Source: Streptomyces sp. NRRL S-646
Lineage (GTDB): Bacteria > Actinomycetota > Actinomycetes > Streptomycetales > Streptomycetaceae
Assembly (NCBI RefSeq): GCF_000720765.1
Contig: NZ_JODC01000010.1
Location: forward strand, 496,001 to 560,000
Reading direction: 5' to 3'
DNA: 64,000 nucleotides
The position numbers and the translations under genes are program-made. Of the stretch, positions 10,270-18,773 are shown in pieces. Under the pieces are notes generated by a model. The model ran no database searches and was not told the DNA's origin. It was given only the letters and a program-made list of their open reading frames with translations. Positions within the stretch are counted from its first letter, which is position 1. Each line of letters starts with the position of its first letter.

Positions 10270-11589
10270 ATGGGCAGCCGTACCGCACTGGTCGAGGATC
10301 TGATGGAGCGGTTCCCGCACGTACCGCGGGAAGCCGTCTTCAAAGAGGACCTGCTGCGTGGAGGCGTGGCCTTCGATCCGTCCGCGCTCAGCGACAACGA
10401 GTCCGGCGAGGTCAAGCCGAAGTCGTACTTCATCTTCTCCTTCGACCACGGCACTCTGCCGGAGCTGGGCGAGGCCGCGCTCAGGCGTCCCCCGGAGGAG
10501 ATCATCCTCACCGGCGGCCCGTACGACCTGCGGCGCACCGTCGTCTCCGTACGCGTGAACCCGACCTCGCCCTACCGCGTCGCCGCCGACGACGAGGGGG
10601 TGCTCGGGCTGTACCTCGACGGCAAGCGCATCGCGGATGTCGGTGTGCCGCCGATGCCGGAGTACTACCGGCACACCCTCTCCAACGGGAAATCGGTCAT
10701 GGAGGTCGCCCCGACCATCCAGTGGGGCTATCTGATCTACCTGACCGTCTTCCGGGTCTGCCAGTACTTCGGCGCCAAGGAGGAGTGCCAGTACTGCGAC
10801 ATCAACCACAACTGGCGCCAGCACAAGGCGGCCGGGCGGCCGTACACGGGAGTCAAGGACGTCGACGAGGTCCTGGAAGCCCTGGAGATCATCAACCGTT
10901 ACGACACGGCGAAGGCGTCCACCGCCTACACCCTCACCGGCGGCGCCATCACCTCCAGGCTCCAGGGCCGTGACGAGGCCGACTTCTACGGCATGTACGC
11001 CAAGGCCATCGAGGAGCACTTCCCGGGCCGCTGGATCGGCAAGGTCGTCGCCCAGGCGCTGCCCAAGGACGACGTGCAGCGGTTCAAGGACTACGGCGTG
11101 CAGATCTACCACCCCAACTACGAGGTGTGGGACGAGTATCTGTTCAAGATGTACTGCCCGGGCAAGGAGCGTTACGTCGGCCGGGACGAGTGGCACAAGC
11201 GGATCCTGGACTCGGCGGACGTCTTCGGTGCGCGCAACGTGATCCCCAACTTCGTTGCGGGCGTGGAGATGGCGGAGCCCTTCGGGTTCAAGACGGTCGA
11301 CGAGGCGATCGCCTCGACCACCGAGGGCCTGCGCTTCTTCATGTCGCACGGCATCACGCCCCGCTTCACCACCTGGTGCCCCGAGCCCACCACCCCGCTC
11401 GGCAAGGCCAACCCGCAGGGCGCGCCGCTGGAGTACCACATCCGGCTGCTGCAGGCCTATCGCCAGACGATGGACGACTTCGGGCTTTCCTCGCCCCCCG
11501 GATACGGTCCGCCCGGACCCGGTCGCGCGGTCTTCTCCGTCAGCTCGTTCATGGACAGCCTTCCGGCGCAGGACACGGCAGAGGTGTGA
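10270..11589 (+). CDS. Radical SAM protein with an unusual C-x8-C-x2-C cluster motif
   Basis: This 439-residue protein has a TIM-barrel radical SAM core from about residue 150. The only clustered cysteines are Cys164, Cys173 and Cys176 (VCQYFGAKEECQYCD), a C-x8-C-x2-C spacing that differs from the canonical C-x3-C-x2-C. A GGAITS segment fits the SAM-binding GGE-type motif. The conserved YHPNYEVWDEYLF and WCPEPTTPLG stretches suggest a specific but unnamed family. The first 145 residues form a separate domain. AAGGAG lies 8 nt before the ATG. I do not recognise the substrate. The preceding gene encodes a PPOX-fold flavin protein. Confidence 0.75.
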   Translation: MGSRTALVEDLMERFPHVPREAVFKEDLLRGGVAFDPSALSDNESGEVKPKSYFIFSFDHGTLPELGEAALRRPPEEIILTGGPYDLRRTVVSVRVNPTSPYRVAADDEGVLGLYLDGKRIADVGVPPMPEYYRHTLSNGKSVMEVAPTIQWGYLIYLTVFRVCQYFGAKEECQYCDINHNWRQHKAAGRPYTGVKDVDEVLEALEIINRYDTAKASTAYTLTGGAITSRLQGRDEADFYGMYAKAIEEHFPGRWIGKVVAQALPKDDVQRFKDYGVQIYHPNYEVWDEYLFKMYCPGKERYVGRDEWHKRILDSADVFGARNVIPNFVAGVEMAEPFGFKTVDEAIASTTEGLRFFMSHGITPRFTTWCPEPTTPLGKANPQGAPLEYHIRLLQAYRQTMDDFGLSSPPGYGPPGPGRAVFSVSSFMDSLPAQDTAEV

Positions 11590-11817
11590 GTGACGGCCGG
11601 GGGCAGTGAGCCAAACACGGTCCCCGTCCGTACAAGAGACTGGAGTTGTGCCTCCCGGTCGGTTCGCAGGGGTCTGTCAGGGTTCTGCCAGGACAACTGA
11701 ACAGAGCGCTTGTCAGTTGTGTTGAAAACGTGAAAGGCTCCTGCCCTGCCGCGAGGTTCCCCCCAACTCCTCCGCCGAAAATGGTGAGTTGACCTCGCTT
11801 GTGGATGCAGGAGACTC

Positions 11818-13296
11818 ATGCCCGACCTGCCGACCCCGAAGGACGCCGCCGAGGCCGCGCTGTTCTCCGAGTGCTGGGACGCGGTGCTTTCCTACGCCGA
11901 TCTGTGCACGGCCGGCGCCACCGCGGCCACGCAGCTGGCCACGGAGGCGTTCGCGCTCGGTATGCGCGAGGTCCGTGCCACCGAGACCGGAGCCGCCCGG
12001 AGCAACGGCCGCCGCTCGCCCCGGCTCCCCGTGATCCCCCTGCTGCTGACCGCCGTACGCACCACGGCGGCGGCCTGGGAGGCCGACGGGCAGGGCGACG
12101 ACCTCGACCCCGACCTGCGCCTGTGGCTCAACTCGGACAAGGGCGCCCGCTACACCGGTCCACCGTTGCGCCGCCCGATCGCCCTGCGCGGTCTGCGCGA
12201 CCTGCAGGAGGCGGATGCGGCGCTGCTGTGGCTGGCCGAGGTGGAGTCGTTGCCGCGGTCCGTGGTGGCCCGCCGGCTCGGCCTCGACCCGGCCCTCGTG
12301 GGCGACGAACTCGACCAGGTGCGTGGCCTGTTCAGGGACCGCTGCCATCGCAACCATCTCGACACGCCGATGGACGCGCAGTGCCGCAGCTATGCGCGCC
12401 TCCTCGACGCGATCACCAGGTCGCCCGCCGCCGACATCCCGCCGGACCTCTCGCGGCACCTCGCCACGTGCGTGGACTGCGCGGAGGCCGCCGCCTGTCT
12501 GCGTCCGCAGGGCGGCGGGCTGCCCGCGGCCCTGGCCGGCGGTGTGATCGGCTGGGGCGGCCTCGCCTACCTGGAGCGCCGCCGCCGGGCCGCCGAGGTG
12601 CGCCTCGGTGTCGGGCGACCGGAGGCGGCAGACGGGCAGAGCGGCGAACCGAGGACCGTCACCGACCGCGCACGCGTCATCCGCGGCGGGCTGCTCGTGG
12701 CCGCCGTCATGGTGTCGCTGCTGGCGCTGGCCACGTCGATGATGCCGTTCGGCGGCAGCGAGAACGAAGCCGCGAGCGGCGACTCACCGACCGACAGCAG
12801 CCCGGTGGCGGCCCCGCGCCCGTCCCTCCCGTCCGCCACCCCGACGCCGAAGAGTGCCTCCCCGACCCCCTCCGCCACCACCCCGACGAAACCCGGCGGG
12901 GGCAAGCACTCCGACCCGGAACCCCAGGGCACCTCCGCCACCACGCAGAGCAGCGCCCCGGATCCCGGCAAGAGCGCGTCCGCCACCTGCAAGGCGGCCT
13001 ACCACCTCGACAACCAGTGGACGGACGGCTTCCAGGCCACCGTCACCGTCACCACCGTCGACGCCCTCGACACCTGGCGCGTCGCCTGGTCCTACCGCGA
13101 CGGCCAGAAGGTCGGCCAGATGTGGGACGCGAGCGTCGCCCAGAACGGCTCCCGGGTCACGGCGACCGCAGCCGACTACAACAAGGCGGTCCCCGCCGAC
13201 GGCAGGATCACCTTCGGCTTCCTCGGATCCTGGCAGGGCAAGAACTCCTCGCCGTACGACTTCACGCTCAACGGACTGGCCTGCGCGAAGAGCTGA
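11818..13296 (+). CDS. Membrane-spanning sigma-like/anti-sigma-like protein with external cellulose-binding module
   Basis: This 492-residue protein has four parts. Residues 10-55 resemble sigma region 2 (SECWDAVLSYADLCTAG then ATEAFALG), and 120-180 resemble region 4 (LPRSVVARRLGLDP). Next is a zinc anti-sigma-like motif, His214-x3-Cys218-x2-Cys221. A membrane helix spans about 288-307. The outside part is a Pro/Thr/Ser linker and a CBM2-type module (391-489) with Cys391 and Cys489 at its ends and aromatic residues Trp401, 420, 425, 436 and 472. CBM2 modules bind cellulose or chitin. There is no catalytic domain, so this looks like a sensor. AGGAG lies 4 nt before the ATG. Signalling is inference. 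Confidence 0.7.
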   Translation: MPDLPTPKDAAEAALFSECWDAVLSYADLCTAGATAATQLATEAFALGMREVRATETGAARSNGRRSPRLPVIPLLLTAVRTTAAAWEADGQGDDLDPDLRLWLNSDKGARYTGPPLRRPIALRGLRDLQEADAALLWLAEVESLPRSVVARRLGLDPALVGDELDQVRGLFRDRCHRNHLDTPMDAQCRSYARLLDAITRSPAADIPPDLSRHLATCVDCAEAAACLRPQGGGLPAALAGGVIGWGGLAYLERRRRAAEVRLGVGRPEAADGQSGEPRTVTDRARVIRGGLLVAAVMVSLLALATSMMPFGGSENEAASGDSPTDSSPVAAPRPSLPSATPTPKSASPTPSATTPTKPGGGKHSDPEPQGTSATTQSSAPDPGKSASATCKAAYHLDNQWTDGFQATVTVTTVDALDTWRVAWSYRDGQKVGQMWDASVAQNGSRVTATAADYNKAVPADGRITFGFLGSWQGKNSSPYDFTLNGLACAKS

Positions 13297-13315
13297 CCTC
13301 GTACGGCCCGTGACA

Positions 13316-13364
13316 GGCGCCGCGACCGGGTGAACTCGACCGAGTCACCCGGTCGTTCGGCGCC
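13316..13364. terminator. Bidirectional terminator between convergent genes
   Basis: A 9-bp perfect stem (GACCGGGTG / CACCCGGTC) with a small inner ACTC/GAGT stem is enclosed by outer GGCGCC arms. It sits between the convergent CBM2 membrane protein and the ribose-type binding-protein gene. Confidence 0.75.
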
Positions 13365-13369
13365 CCCGG

Positions 13370-14365
13370 TCAGCAGCCCGACTTGTAGAAGTACTTGCTG
13401 ACCGAAGGGTCGTTCATGTTCGCCTTGGTGATGGCGACCATGTTGGTGCCGATCGACTTCTGGACGCTCTTGCCGTCGAAGGCGGCCGCCAGCTGGTCGA
13501 CGGCCTCCCTGCCGATCGCCGCCGGGTCCTGGGCGACGAGGACCTGGAGCGTGCCCGCCTTGAGCGAGGCGACCTCGTCGGGTTCGGCGTCGAAGGCGGC
13601 GACCTTCACCACGCCCTCCTTGCCGGCCTGCTTGAGACCGGTGGCGATGCCCTGGCCGGTGTTGGTGTTGCCCGCGAAGACACCGCCCAGGTCGGGGTGG
13701 GCCGCCAGCGTCGACTGGATCTGGGAGGCGGCGGTCGCCGGAAGGTCGTTGTCGTAGAGCGTGGGCAGCATCTTGATCTTGGGGTACTTCTTCATCTCCT
13801 CCGTGAAGCCCTTGATCCGGGCGTCAGTTGTCGAGACGCCCGGCTTGACGCTGATCACGATGGCCGAGCCCTTCTCGCCCATCAGCTTGGCGAGCGCGTC
13901 GGCGGCGACCCGGCCGCCCTTCTCGTTGTCGGACGAGATACGGGTGATGCCGATCGAGTCGTCGGTGACCGTGGTGTCGACCAGCGCGACCTTGGTGCCG
14001 GCCGACTGGATCTGCTTCAGCGACGGCGTGAGCGCGCTGGTGTCCACCGGCGAGATCAACAGCCCGTCCGGCCGGGATGCCGCCACCGAGTCCAGGAGCG
14101 GGCGCTGCACCGACACGTCCCACTGCGCGGAACCGTCCGCGCCGAAGTCCATCCCCTTCGCCTTCGCCTCCGTCTTGGCCGCGCAGGTCATGGTGATGTA
14201 GAAGGGGTCGCTCTTCACGCCGGTGATCAGCCGCACCTTCTTGTGCGCGGCCCCGCCCGACGACCCCGACCCGCTGTCGGACGAACTGCACGCGGCGGCC
14301 CCGGTGAGGGCCAGTACGGTGCCCGCGGCGACCAGTGCGCTGCGCCTGCTGCGAATGCTCAACAT
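13370..14365 (-). CDS. Ribose-type sugar-binding lipoprotein of an ABC importer
   Basis: This 331-residue binding protein belongs to the periplasmic-binding family 4 (RbsB/GalF type). The signal peptide begins SRRSALVAAGTVLAL and ends at the lipobox AAC (Cys26), so it is lipid-anchored on the outer face of the membrane. The mature fold shows the hallmark DGLLISPVDTSALTPSL and IGITRISSDNEKGGR segments. It is the third gene of the ATPase-permease-binding protein operon, 12 nt after the permease. Ligand could be a pentose, hexose or sugar alcohol; it cannot be told from sequence. Confidence 0.9.
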   Translation of the reverse strand: MLSIRSRRSALVAAGTVLALTGAAACSSSDSGSGSSGGAAHKKVRLITGVKSDPFYITMTCAAKTEAKAKGMDFGADGSAQWDVSVQRPLLDSVAASRPDGLLISPVDTSALTPSLKQIQSAGTKVALVDTTVTDDSIGITRISSDNEKGGRVAADALAKLMGEKGSAIVISVKPGVSTTDARIKGFTEEMKKYPKIKMLPTLYDNDLPATAASQIQSTLAAHPDLGGVFAGNTNTGQGIATGLKQAGKEGVVKVAAFDAEPDEVASLKAGTLQVLVAQDPAAIGREAVDQLAAAFDGKSVQKSIGTNMVAITKANMNDPSVSKYFYKSGC

Positions 14366-14377
14366 CGAGACATCTCC

Positions 14378-15442
14378 TTAAGCTTGCTCTCGGGTCTTCC
14401 TGCGCATCTGGTCGACGTAGACGGCCGCGACGAGCACGACGCCCACCGCGACGTCCTGCCAGTACTGCTGAACGCCGATGACGATCAGTCCGGTGGTGAG
14501 CACGGCGGGGATGAACACACCGATCACGGTGCCCAGCACCGAGCCCCGCCCGCCGAAGAGGCTGGTGCCGCCGAGCACCACGGCGGTGATCACCTTCAGG
14601 TTGTCGGTGGAGTGCCCGGCGATCGACGTGGTGCCGTACGAGGCCAGCCACATCACCGCCCCGAGCCCGGCCAGCAGCCCCATCAGGCCGTACACCTTCA
14701 CCAGGTGCCGTCCCACCCCGACTCCCGCGCGTCGTACGGCAGTCGGATTGGAGCCGATCGCCAGGGTGTGCGTGCCGAACCTCGTCGCGCCCAGCACCAG
14801 GCCGAACACGGCCGTGACCACGGCGGCCAGGACCACCAGCCACGGAATGCCGAGCACCTTGCCGAAGCCGAGGCTGTTCTGCAGATGCGTGGCCGCCGCA
14901 CCGGCCGGGTCCTGGCCCCCGGTGGCGAGTTCGGCGATCCCCAGTGCCGCCCCCAGACCGCCGAGCGTCACGATCAGCGGGGGCACCTTTCCGGTCGCCA
15001 CCACCGCGCCCTGCAGCACACCCCAACCGGCGCCCACCGCAAGGGCGATGACCACACAGACCGCGACCGTGCCCCAGCCGGCGTCCGGCCCGCCGTGGTG
15101 GATGTTGTACTCGCCCGCCGCCACCGCGGCCAGCACCAGCACCGAACCGATCGACAGATCGATCCCCGCCGTGATGATCACGAACGTCATGCCGACGCCC
15201 AGCACCAGATAGATGGCCGCGTTCACGGCGATCTGCGTGAGGTCGTACTGGGTGAAGAACTTGCCCGGCGCGGCGATGGTGAAGAACGCGACCAGCACCA
15301 CCAGGATCACGAAGGTCCACAGTTCGCTGATGCCGGCCGCCCGCCGCAGCCAGTCGGGTACGGTCCGGTGCGCACCCTCCGACGCGGGCGGGTCCTGCTT
15401 CTGCGCCGCGGTCGGCCGGACTTCCTTGCTGTCGGCGGTCAT
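14378..15442 (-). CDS. Ribose-type (RbsC) ABC transporter permease
   Basis: This 354-residue permease has about eight to ten hydrophobic segments. The CUT2 signature is present: LVLGVGMTFVIITAGIDLSIGS followed by LAAVAAGEY, and VVLGGTSLFGGRGSVLGT near the C-terminus. The N-terminus is a 40-residue charged cytoplasmic tail. Its ATG overlaps the ATPase stop (ATGA), so translation is probably coupled. Confidence 0.92.
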   Translation of the reverse strand: MTADSKEVRPTAAQKQDPPASEGAHRTVPDWLRRAAGISELWTFVILVVLVAFFTIAAPGKFFTQYDLTQIAVNAAIYLVLGVGMTFVIITAGIDLSIGSVLVLAAVAAGEYNIHHGGPDAGWGTVAVCVVIALAVGAGWGVLQGAVVATGKVPPLIVTLGGLGAALGIAELATGGQDPAGAAATHLQNSLGFGKVLGIPWLVVLAAVVTAVFGLVLGATRFGTHTLAIGSNPTAVRRAGVGVGRHLVKVYGLMGLLAGLGAVMWLASYGTTSIAGHSTDNLKVITAVVLGGTSLFGGRGSVLGTVIGVFIPAVLTTGLIVIGVQQYWQDVAVGVVLVAAVYVDQMRRKTREQA

Positions 15443-16245
15443 CGCCCGTCCTCCGCTTTCCTCAAGGACCCGTTCTGCTGGGCGGGTTCGTCCAGCGACC
15501 CCGTCATGGCCCCGACGAGCTCCTCGATCGTCGTGTCCGCCGCGGTGAACGAGGCGACCCGTCGCCCGAGCCGCAGCACCTCCACCCGGTCCGAGACCGA
15601 CAGCACCTCGGGCATGTTGTGACTGATCAGCACGACGCAGATGCCCCGGTCGGCGACCCTGCGCACGGTCTCCAGGACCCGGGCGCGCTGCACGACACCC
15701 AGCGCGGCCGTCGGCTCGTCCATGAAGATGACCTTGTTCGCGAACGCGACCGCACGCGCCACGGCCACCGACTGTCGCTGACCGCCGGACAACGTTGTCA
15801 CGGGAGCCGTCACATCTTTCAGTTCGACGCCCAGCTCGGCGAACGCCTTGACCGCCTCCCGTCGCATCGCGGGCCGGTCGAGCACTCCCAGGCGGCCGAG
15901 CAGTCCGCCGCGCACAACCTCCCTGCCCAGATACAGATTGGCCGCCGCATCCAGATCCGGTGCCAGCGACAGATCCTGGTAGACGGTCTCAAGTCCGTGC
16001 CGTTGGGCGTCCATCGGCCCGCCGAACCGCACCGCCTGCCCCGCCACCCGCACCTCGCCCTCGTCGGGTGCGAGCACTCCCGACAGGACGTTCACCAGAG
16101 TCGACTTGCCTGCGCCGTTGTCGCCGATCAGGGCGACGACCTCGCCCGCGTACGCCGTGAAGTCGGCGCCCTGCAGCGCCTGGACGTGACCGAAACGCTT
16201 GACCACACCGTGTGCCGCGAGAAGTGGTTCCCTTGCAGAGGCCAT
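15439..16245 (-). CDS. Sugar ABC transporter ATP-binding protein (single-domain RbsA type)
   Basis: This 268-residue ATPase has Walker A GDNGAGKS, signature LSGGQRQSVAVARA and Walker B KVIFMDEPTAALG. CUT2 ATPases often carry two fused ATPase domains; this one has a single domain and presumably works as a homodimer. The ATG has GAAGGC 7 nt upstream. A much longer upstream frame is only a shadow of the divergent LacI gene. It is the first gene of the importer operon and diverges from the regulator over a 144-nt gap. Confidence 0.92.
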   Translation of the reverse strand: MASAREPLLAAHGVVKRFGHVQALQGADFTAYAGEVVALIGDNGAGKSTLVNVLSGVLAPDEGEVRVAGQAVRFGGPMDAQRHGLETVYQDLSLAPDLDAAANLYLGREVVRGGLLGRLGVLDRPAMRREAVKAFAELGVELKDVTAPVTTLSGGQRQSVAVARAVAFANKVIFMDEPTAALGVVQRARVLETVRRVADRGICVVLISHNMPEVLSVSDRVEVLRLGRRVASFTAADTTIEELVGAMTGSLDEPAQQNGSLRKAEDGR

Positions 16246-16257
16246 GTTGTGCCTTCG

Positions 16258-16283
16258 CGTTGGTGTCGTTAACAGTTCGTCGA
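16258..16283. promoter_or_regulatory. Candidate operator between importer and LacI regulator
   Basis: The 144-nt divergent gap contains a palindromic GTTAAC core at 16268-16273 flanked by TGTC and AGTTC. Its place 23 nt before the ATPase start suits repression by the linked LacI protein. The match is short, so the call is tentative. Confidence 0.3.
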
Positions 16284-16389
16284 TTCTGGGAGCCCCATGG
16301 GTGGGCGTCAAGGGTCGTGTGTGACCCGTTCTCAAGAGGTTGCACAGCAGCCCGAAGCCGCCCGCCCGACTGCCGAGGAGGACTGCGGC

Positions 16390-17406
16390 GTGGCCGGCCG
16401 CCCCACGATGAAGGACGTCGCCGCCGAGGCGGGCGTCAGCGCGATGACGGTGTCCCGGGTGGTCAACGGAGAGGGGAGCGTGGCACCGCGGACCGCCGCG
16501 AGAGTCGAGGCCGCCGTCCGTAAACTGGGCTACCAGCGCGACGAGTTGGCGCGTCAGCTGCGCCGAGCGGACCAACCGAGCCGGACGATAGGCCTGTTGG
16601 TCGACAACGTGGCCGACCCGTTCATGGCCGCCGTCGCCTCCGCCGCCGAGGACGTCGCCCGCCGGCGCGGCAGCGTCGTGCTGATCGGCTCCAGCCGCGC
16701 CGACCCGCGCCGGGAGCGCGAGGTCGTCGCCGCCTTCACCGCCCGCCGCGTCGACGGCCTCATCCTCACGCCGGCCGCGGGCAGCCACCGTTTCCTGCGC
16801 CCGGCCCAGGCGCAGGGCACCAAGATCGTGTGCGTGGACCGGGCCGCACCGGGCTTGGAGGCGGACACCGTGGTGGTGGACAACCGCGCCGCGGTCGAGG
16901 AGGCCGTACGGCACCTGATCGCGCACGGCCACCGCCGCATCGGCTACCTCGGTGGCCGGCAGGACATCTGGACCAACGGCGAGCGCCACCGGGGCTACCG
17001 GGCGGCACTGCGGGCCGCGGGTATCGCCTCCGACCCCGGGCTCATCCGCCACGGTCTGCGCTCGGCGCCGTCCGCCGCCGAGGCCGTCACGGCCCTCCTT
17101 GCCGCCGCCGAGCCGCCCACCGCCCTGCTCGCCGACAACGAGAACCTCGCCCTCGGCGCGCTGACGGTCCTGCCGCCCGGGATCGCCTTCGTCGCCTTCG
17201 ACGACTTCCCGCTGGCCGAGCGGCTGACCCCGCCCGTCACCGTCATCGCCCAGGACCCCGTCGCGCTCGCCACCACGGCCGCGCACGTGCTGTTCGCCCG
17301 CATCCACGGGGACACCTCACCGCCCCGCACCGTCGTCATGCCGACGGAACTGATCAGGCGGGGGTCGGGGGAGGTGCCCGGGCCCTTTGCGGGGCAGGGC
17401 CTTTGA
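16390..17406 (+). CDS. LacI family regulator of the ribose-type importer
   Basis: This 338-residue protein has an N-terminal LacI helix-turn-helix (TMKDVAAEAGVSAMTVSRVVNG) with the hinge region GYQRDELARQLRR. It is followed by a sugar-binding effector domain (IGLLVDNVADPFM, GLILTPAAGS, IGYLGGRQD). The GTG start with GGAGG 8 nt upstream is preferred to an in-frame ATG 31 codons earlier, which would extend the protein into promoter DNA. It is divergent from the ATPase gene, the classical arrangement for a local sugar repressor. Confidence 0.9.
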   Translation: MAGRPTMKDVAAEAGVSAMTVSRVVNGEGSVAPRTAARVEAAVRKLGYQRDELARQLRRADQPSRTIGLLVDNVADPFMAAVASAAEDVARRRGSVVLIGSSRADPRREREVVAAFTARRVDGLILTPAAGSHRFLRPAQAQGTKIVCVDRAAPGLEADTVVVDNRAAVEEAVRHLIAHGHRRIGYLGGRQDIWTNGERHRGYRAALRAAGIASDPGLIRHGLRSAPSAAEAVTALLAAAEPPTALLADNENLALGALTVLPPGIAFVAFDDFPLAERLTPPVTVIAQDPVALATTAAHVLFARIHGDTSPPRTVVMPTELIRRGSGEVPGPFAGQGL

Positions 17407-17434
17407 GTCGGGTCGGGGGCTGTCGAGAGGCTTC

Positions 17435-17446
17435 CGGAATATTCCG
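17435..17446. promoter_or_regulatory. Perfect 12-bp palindrome upstream of the rsgA leader
   Basis: CGGAATATTCCG is a perfect palindrome in otherwise GC-rich DNA about 100 nt before the small leader frame. It could be an operator for the rsgA transcript; no factor can be named. Confidence 0.3.
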
Positions 17447-17545
17447 TGGCGCCCGGCGGACGTATGGCTCTATGGTGAGCGGGCATTGAGCGGTGGCCGG
17501 TGGCCGCCGCTGCCGAACGAGTGCGGAACCGGGAGGTGTTGACCG

Positions 17546-17614
17546 ATGGCTGTCTTTGCGACGAGCGCTGCCCGCATCCAGATCATCAAGTCCACCTCCG
17601 TGGCCGTCGGCTGA
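17546..17614 (+). CDS. Possible 22-residue leader peptide upstream of rsgA
   Basis: A 22-codon frame begins at an ATG with GGGAGG 8 nt upstream, a better ribosome site than that of rsgA itself. The peptide is mildly amphipathic, starting MAVFATSAARIQIIK and ending SVAVG. It stops 44 nt before the TTG start of rsgA, with a hairpin in between. The layout suggests translational control of rsgA. It could still be chance, since short frames are common in GC-rich DNA. Confidence 0.35.
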   Translation: MAVFATSAARIQIIKSTSVAVG

Positions 17615-17637
17615 CCTCAACTCCTTTCGCCGGGGCC

Positions 17638-17652
17638 ACCCTTGTGAAGGGT
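17638..17652 (+). promoter_or_regulatory. Hairpin covering the rsgA ribosome-binding site
   Basis: A perfect 6-bp stem ACCCTT-GTG-AAGGGT contains GAAGGG (17646-17651), which is the rsgA ribosome site 6 nt before its TTG start. When folded the hairpin would hide that site. A ribosome stalled on the upstream leader could change the folding. Confidence 0.45.
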
Positions 17653-17657
17653 CACCC

Positions 17658-18755
17658 TTGACTTCCAGCTCAGCTTCCCCTGCTTTCTCCGCGCTCGCTC
17701 CCTACGGCTGGGACGACGCTTGGGCGGACGAGTTCGCCCCCTACGAGCCCGAGGGGCTCCTGCCCGGACGTGTGATCCGGGTCGACCGCGGCCAGTGCGA
17801 CGTGGTCACCGCCGACGGCGTCCTGCGGGCCGACACCGCGTTCGTCACCCCGCACGACCCGATGCGGGTCGTGTGCACCGGCGACTGGGTCGCCGTCGAA
17901 CCCGGCGGCAACCCGCGCTACGTACGGACGTATCTGCCGCGCCGTACCGCCTTCGTGCGCTCCACCTCCTCCAAGCGGTCCGAGGGGCAGATCCTCGCCG
18001 CCAACGTCGACCACGCGATCGTCGCCGTGTCCCTTGCAGTCGAACTCGACCTCGGGCGCATCGAACGCTTTCTGGCCCTGGCCTGGGAGTCGGGCGCGCA
18101 GCCGCTGGTCGTGCTCACCAAGGCCGACCTGGTGCCGGACGCGGTGACGCGGGCGCATCTCGTCCAGGACGTCGAACTGTCGGCGCCGGGCGTGACCGTG
18201 CTGACGGTCAGTGCCGTGGAGGGGGACGGGCTCGACGTTCTCGTCGGTCTTGTCTCCGGCGGTACGTCCGTGCTGCTCGGGCAGTCCGGTGCGGGCAAGT
18301 CGACCCTCGCCAACGCCCTGCTCGGCGACGAGGTGATGGAGGTGCAGGCCGCTCGGGACGTCGATGGCAAGGGACGTCATACGACGACCACCCGCAACCT
18401 GCTCGCACTGCCCGGCGGGGGTGTCCTCATCGACACACCAGGGCTCAGGGGCGTCGGCCTCTGGGACGCCGAGAGCGGGGTCGGGCAGGTCTTCTCCGAG
18501 ATCGAGGAACTGGCCGAGCGGTGCCGCTTCCATGACTGCGCGCATGATGCGGAGCCGGGGTGTGCGGTGCGGGATGCTGTCGAGAGCGGTGAGTTGTCGC
18601 ATCGGCGGCTGGAGAGCTATCGCAAGCTGATGCGGGAGAATCAGTGGATCGTGGCGAAGACCGATGCGCGGGTCCGTGCGGAGCTTCGGCGGGAGTGGAA
18701 GCGGAGGGGCTCCGCCGGGCGGGCGGCGATGGAGCTGAAGCGGGGGCGGCGCTAG
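17658..18755 (+). CDS. rsgA: Ribosome small-subunit-dependent GTPase A
   Basis: This 365-residue circularly permuted GTPase helps mature the 30S subunit in the cytosol. An OB-fold domain comes first (PGRVIRVDRGQCDVV). The G motifs then appear in permuted order: TKAD (about 154-157), GQSGAGKS (208-215), DTPGLRG. A C-terminal zinc site follows (CRFHDCAHDAEPGC). The TTG start has GAAGGG at 6-nt spacing; earlier in-frame codons run back into leader sequence. No partner operon is evident, because a repeat element with a strong hairpin follows the stop. Confidence 0.92.
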   Translation: MTSSSASPAFSALAPYGWDDAWADEFAPYEPEGLLPGRVIRVDRGQCDVVTADGVLRADTAFVTPHDPMRVVCTGDWVAVEPGGNPRYVRTYLPRRTAFVRSTSSKRSEGQILAANVDHAIVAVSLAVELDLGRIERFLALAWESGAQPLVVLTKADLVPDAVTRAHLVQDVELSAPGVTVLTVSAVEGDGLDVLVGLVSGGTSVLLGQSGAGKSTLANALLGDEVMEVQAARDVDGKGRHTTTTRNLLALPGGGVLIDTPGLRGVGLWDAESGVGQVFSEIEELAERCRFHDCAHDAEPGCAVRDAVESGELSHRRLESYRKLMRENQWIVAKTDARVRAELRREWKRRGSAGRAAMELKRGRR

Positions 18756-18773
18756 GTGCCGGGGGTGGGGGTG

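Noticed and set aside
12854..13005. Proline-rich alternative frames across the linker of the CBM2 membrane protein.
   Set aside because: They are reading-frame shadows of the Pro/Thr/Ser linker and have no starts or motifs of their own.
15439..17307. A 622-codon frame joining the sugar ATPase to upstream sequence.
   Set aside because: The first 350 codons are antisense to the LacI regulator and lack ABC features; the ATPase starts at 16245.
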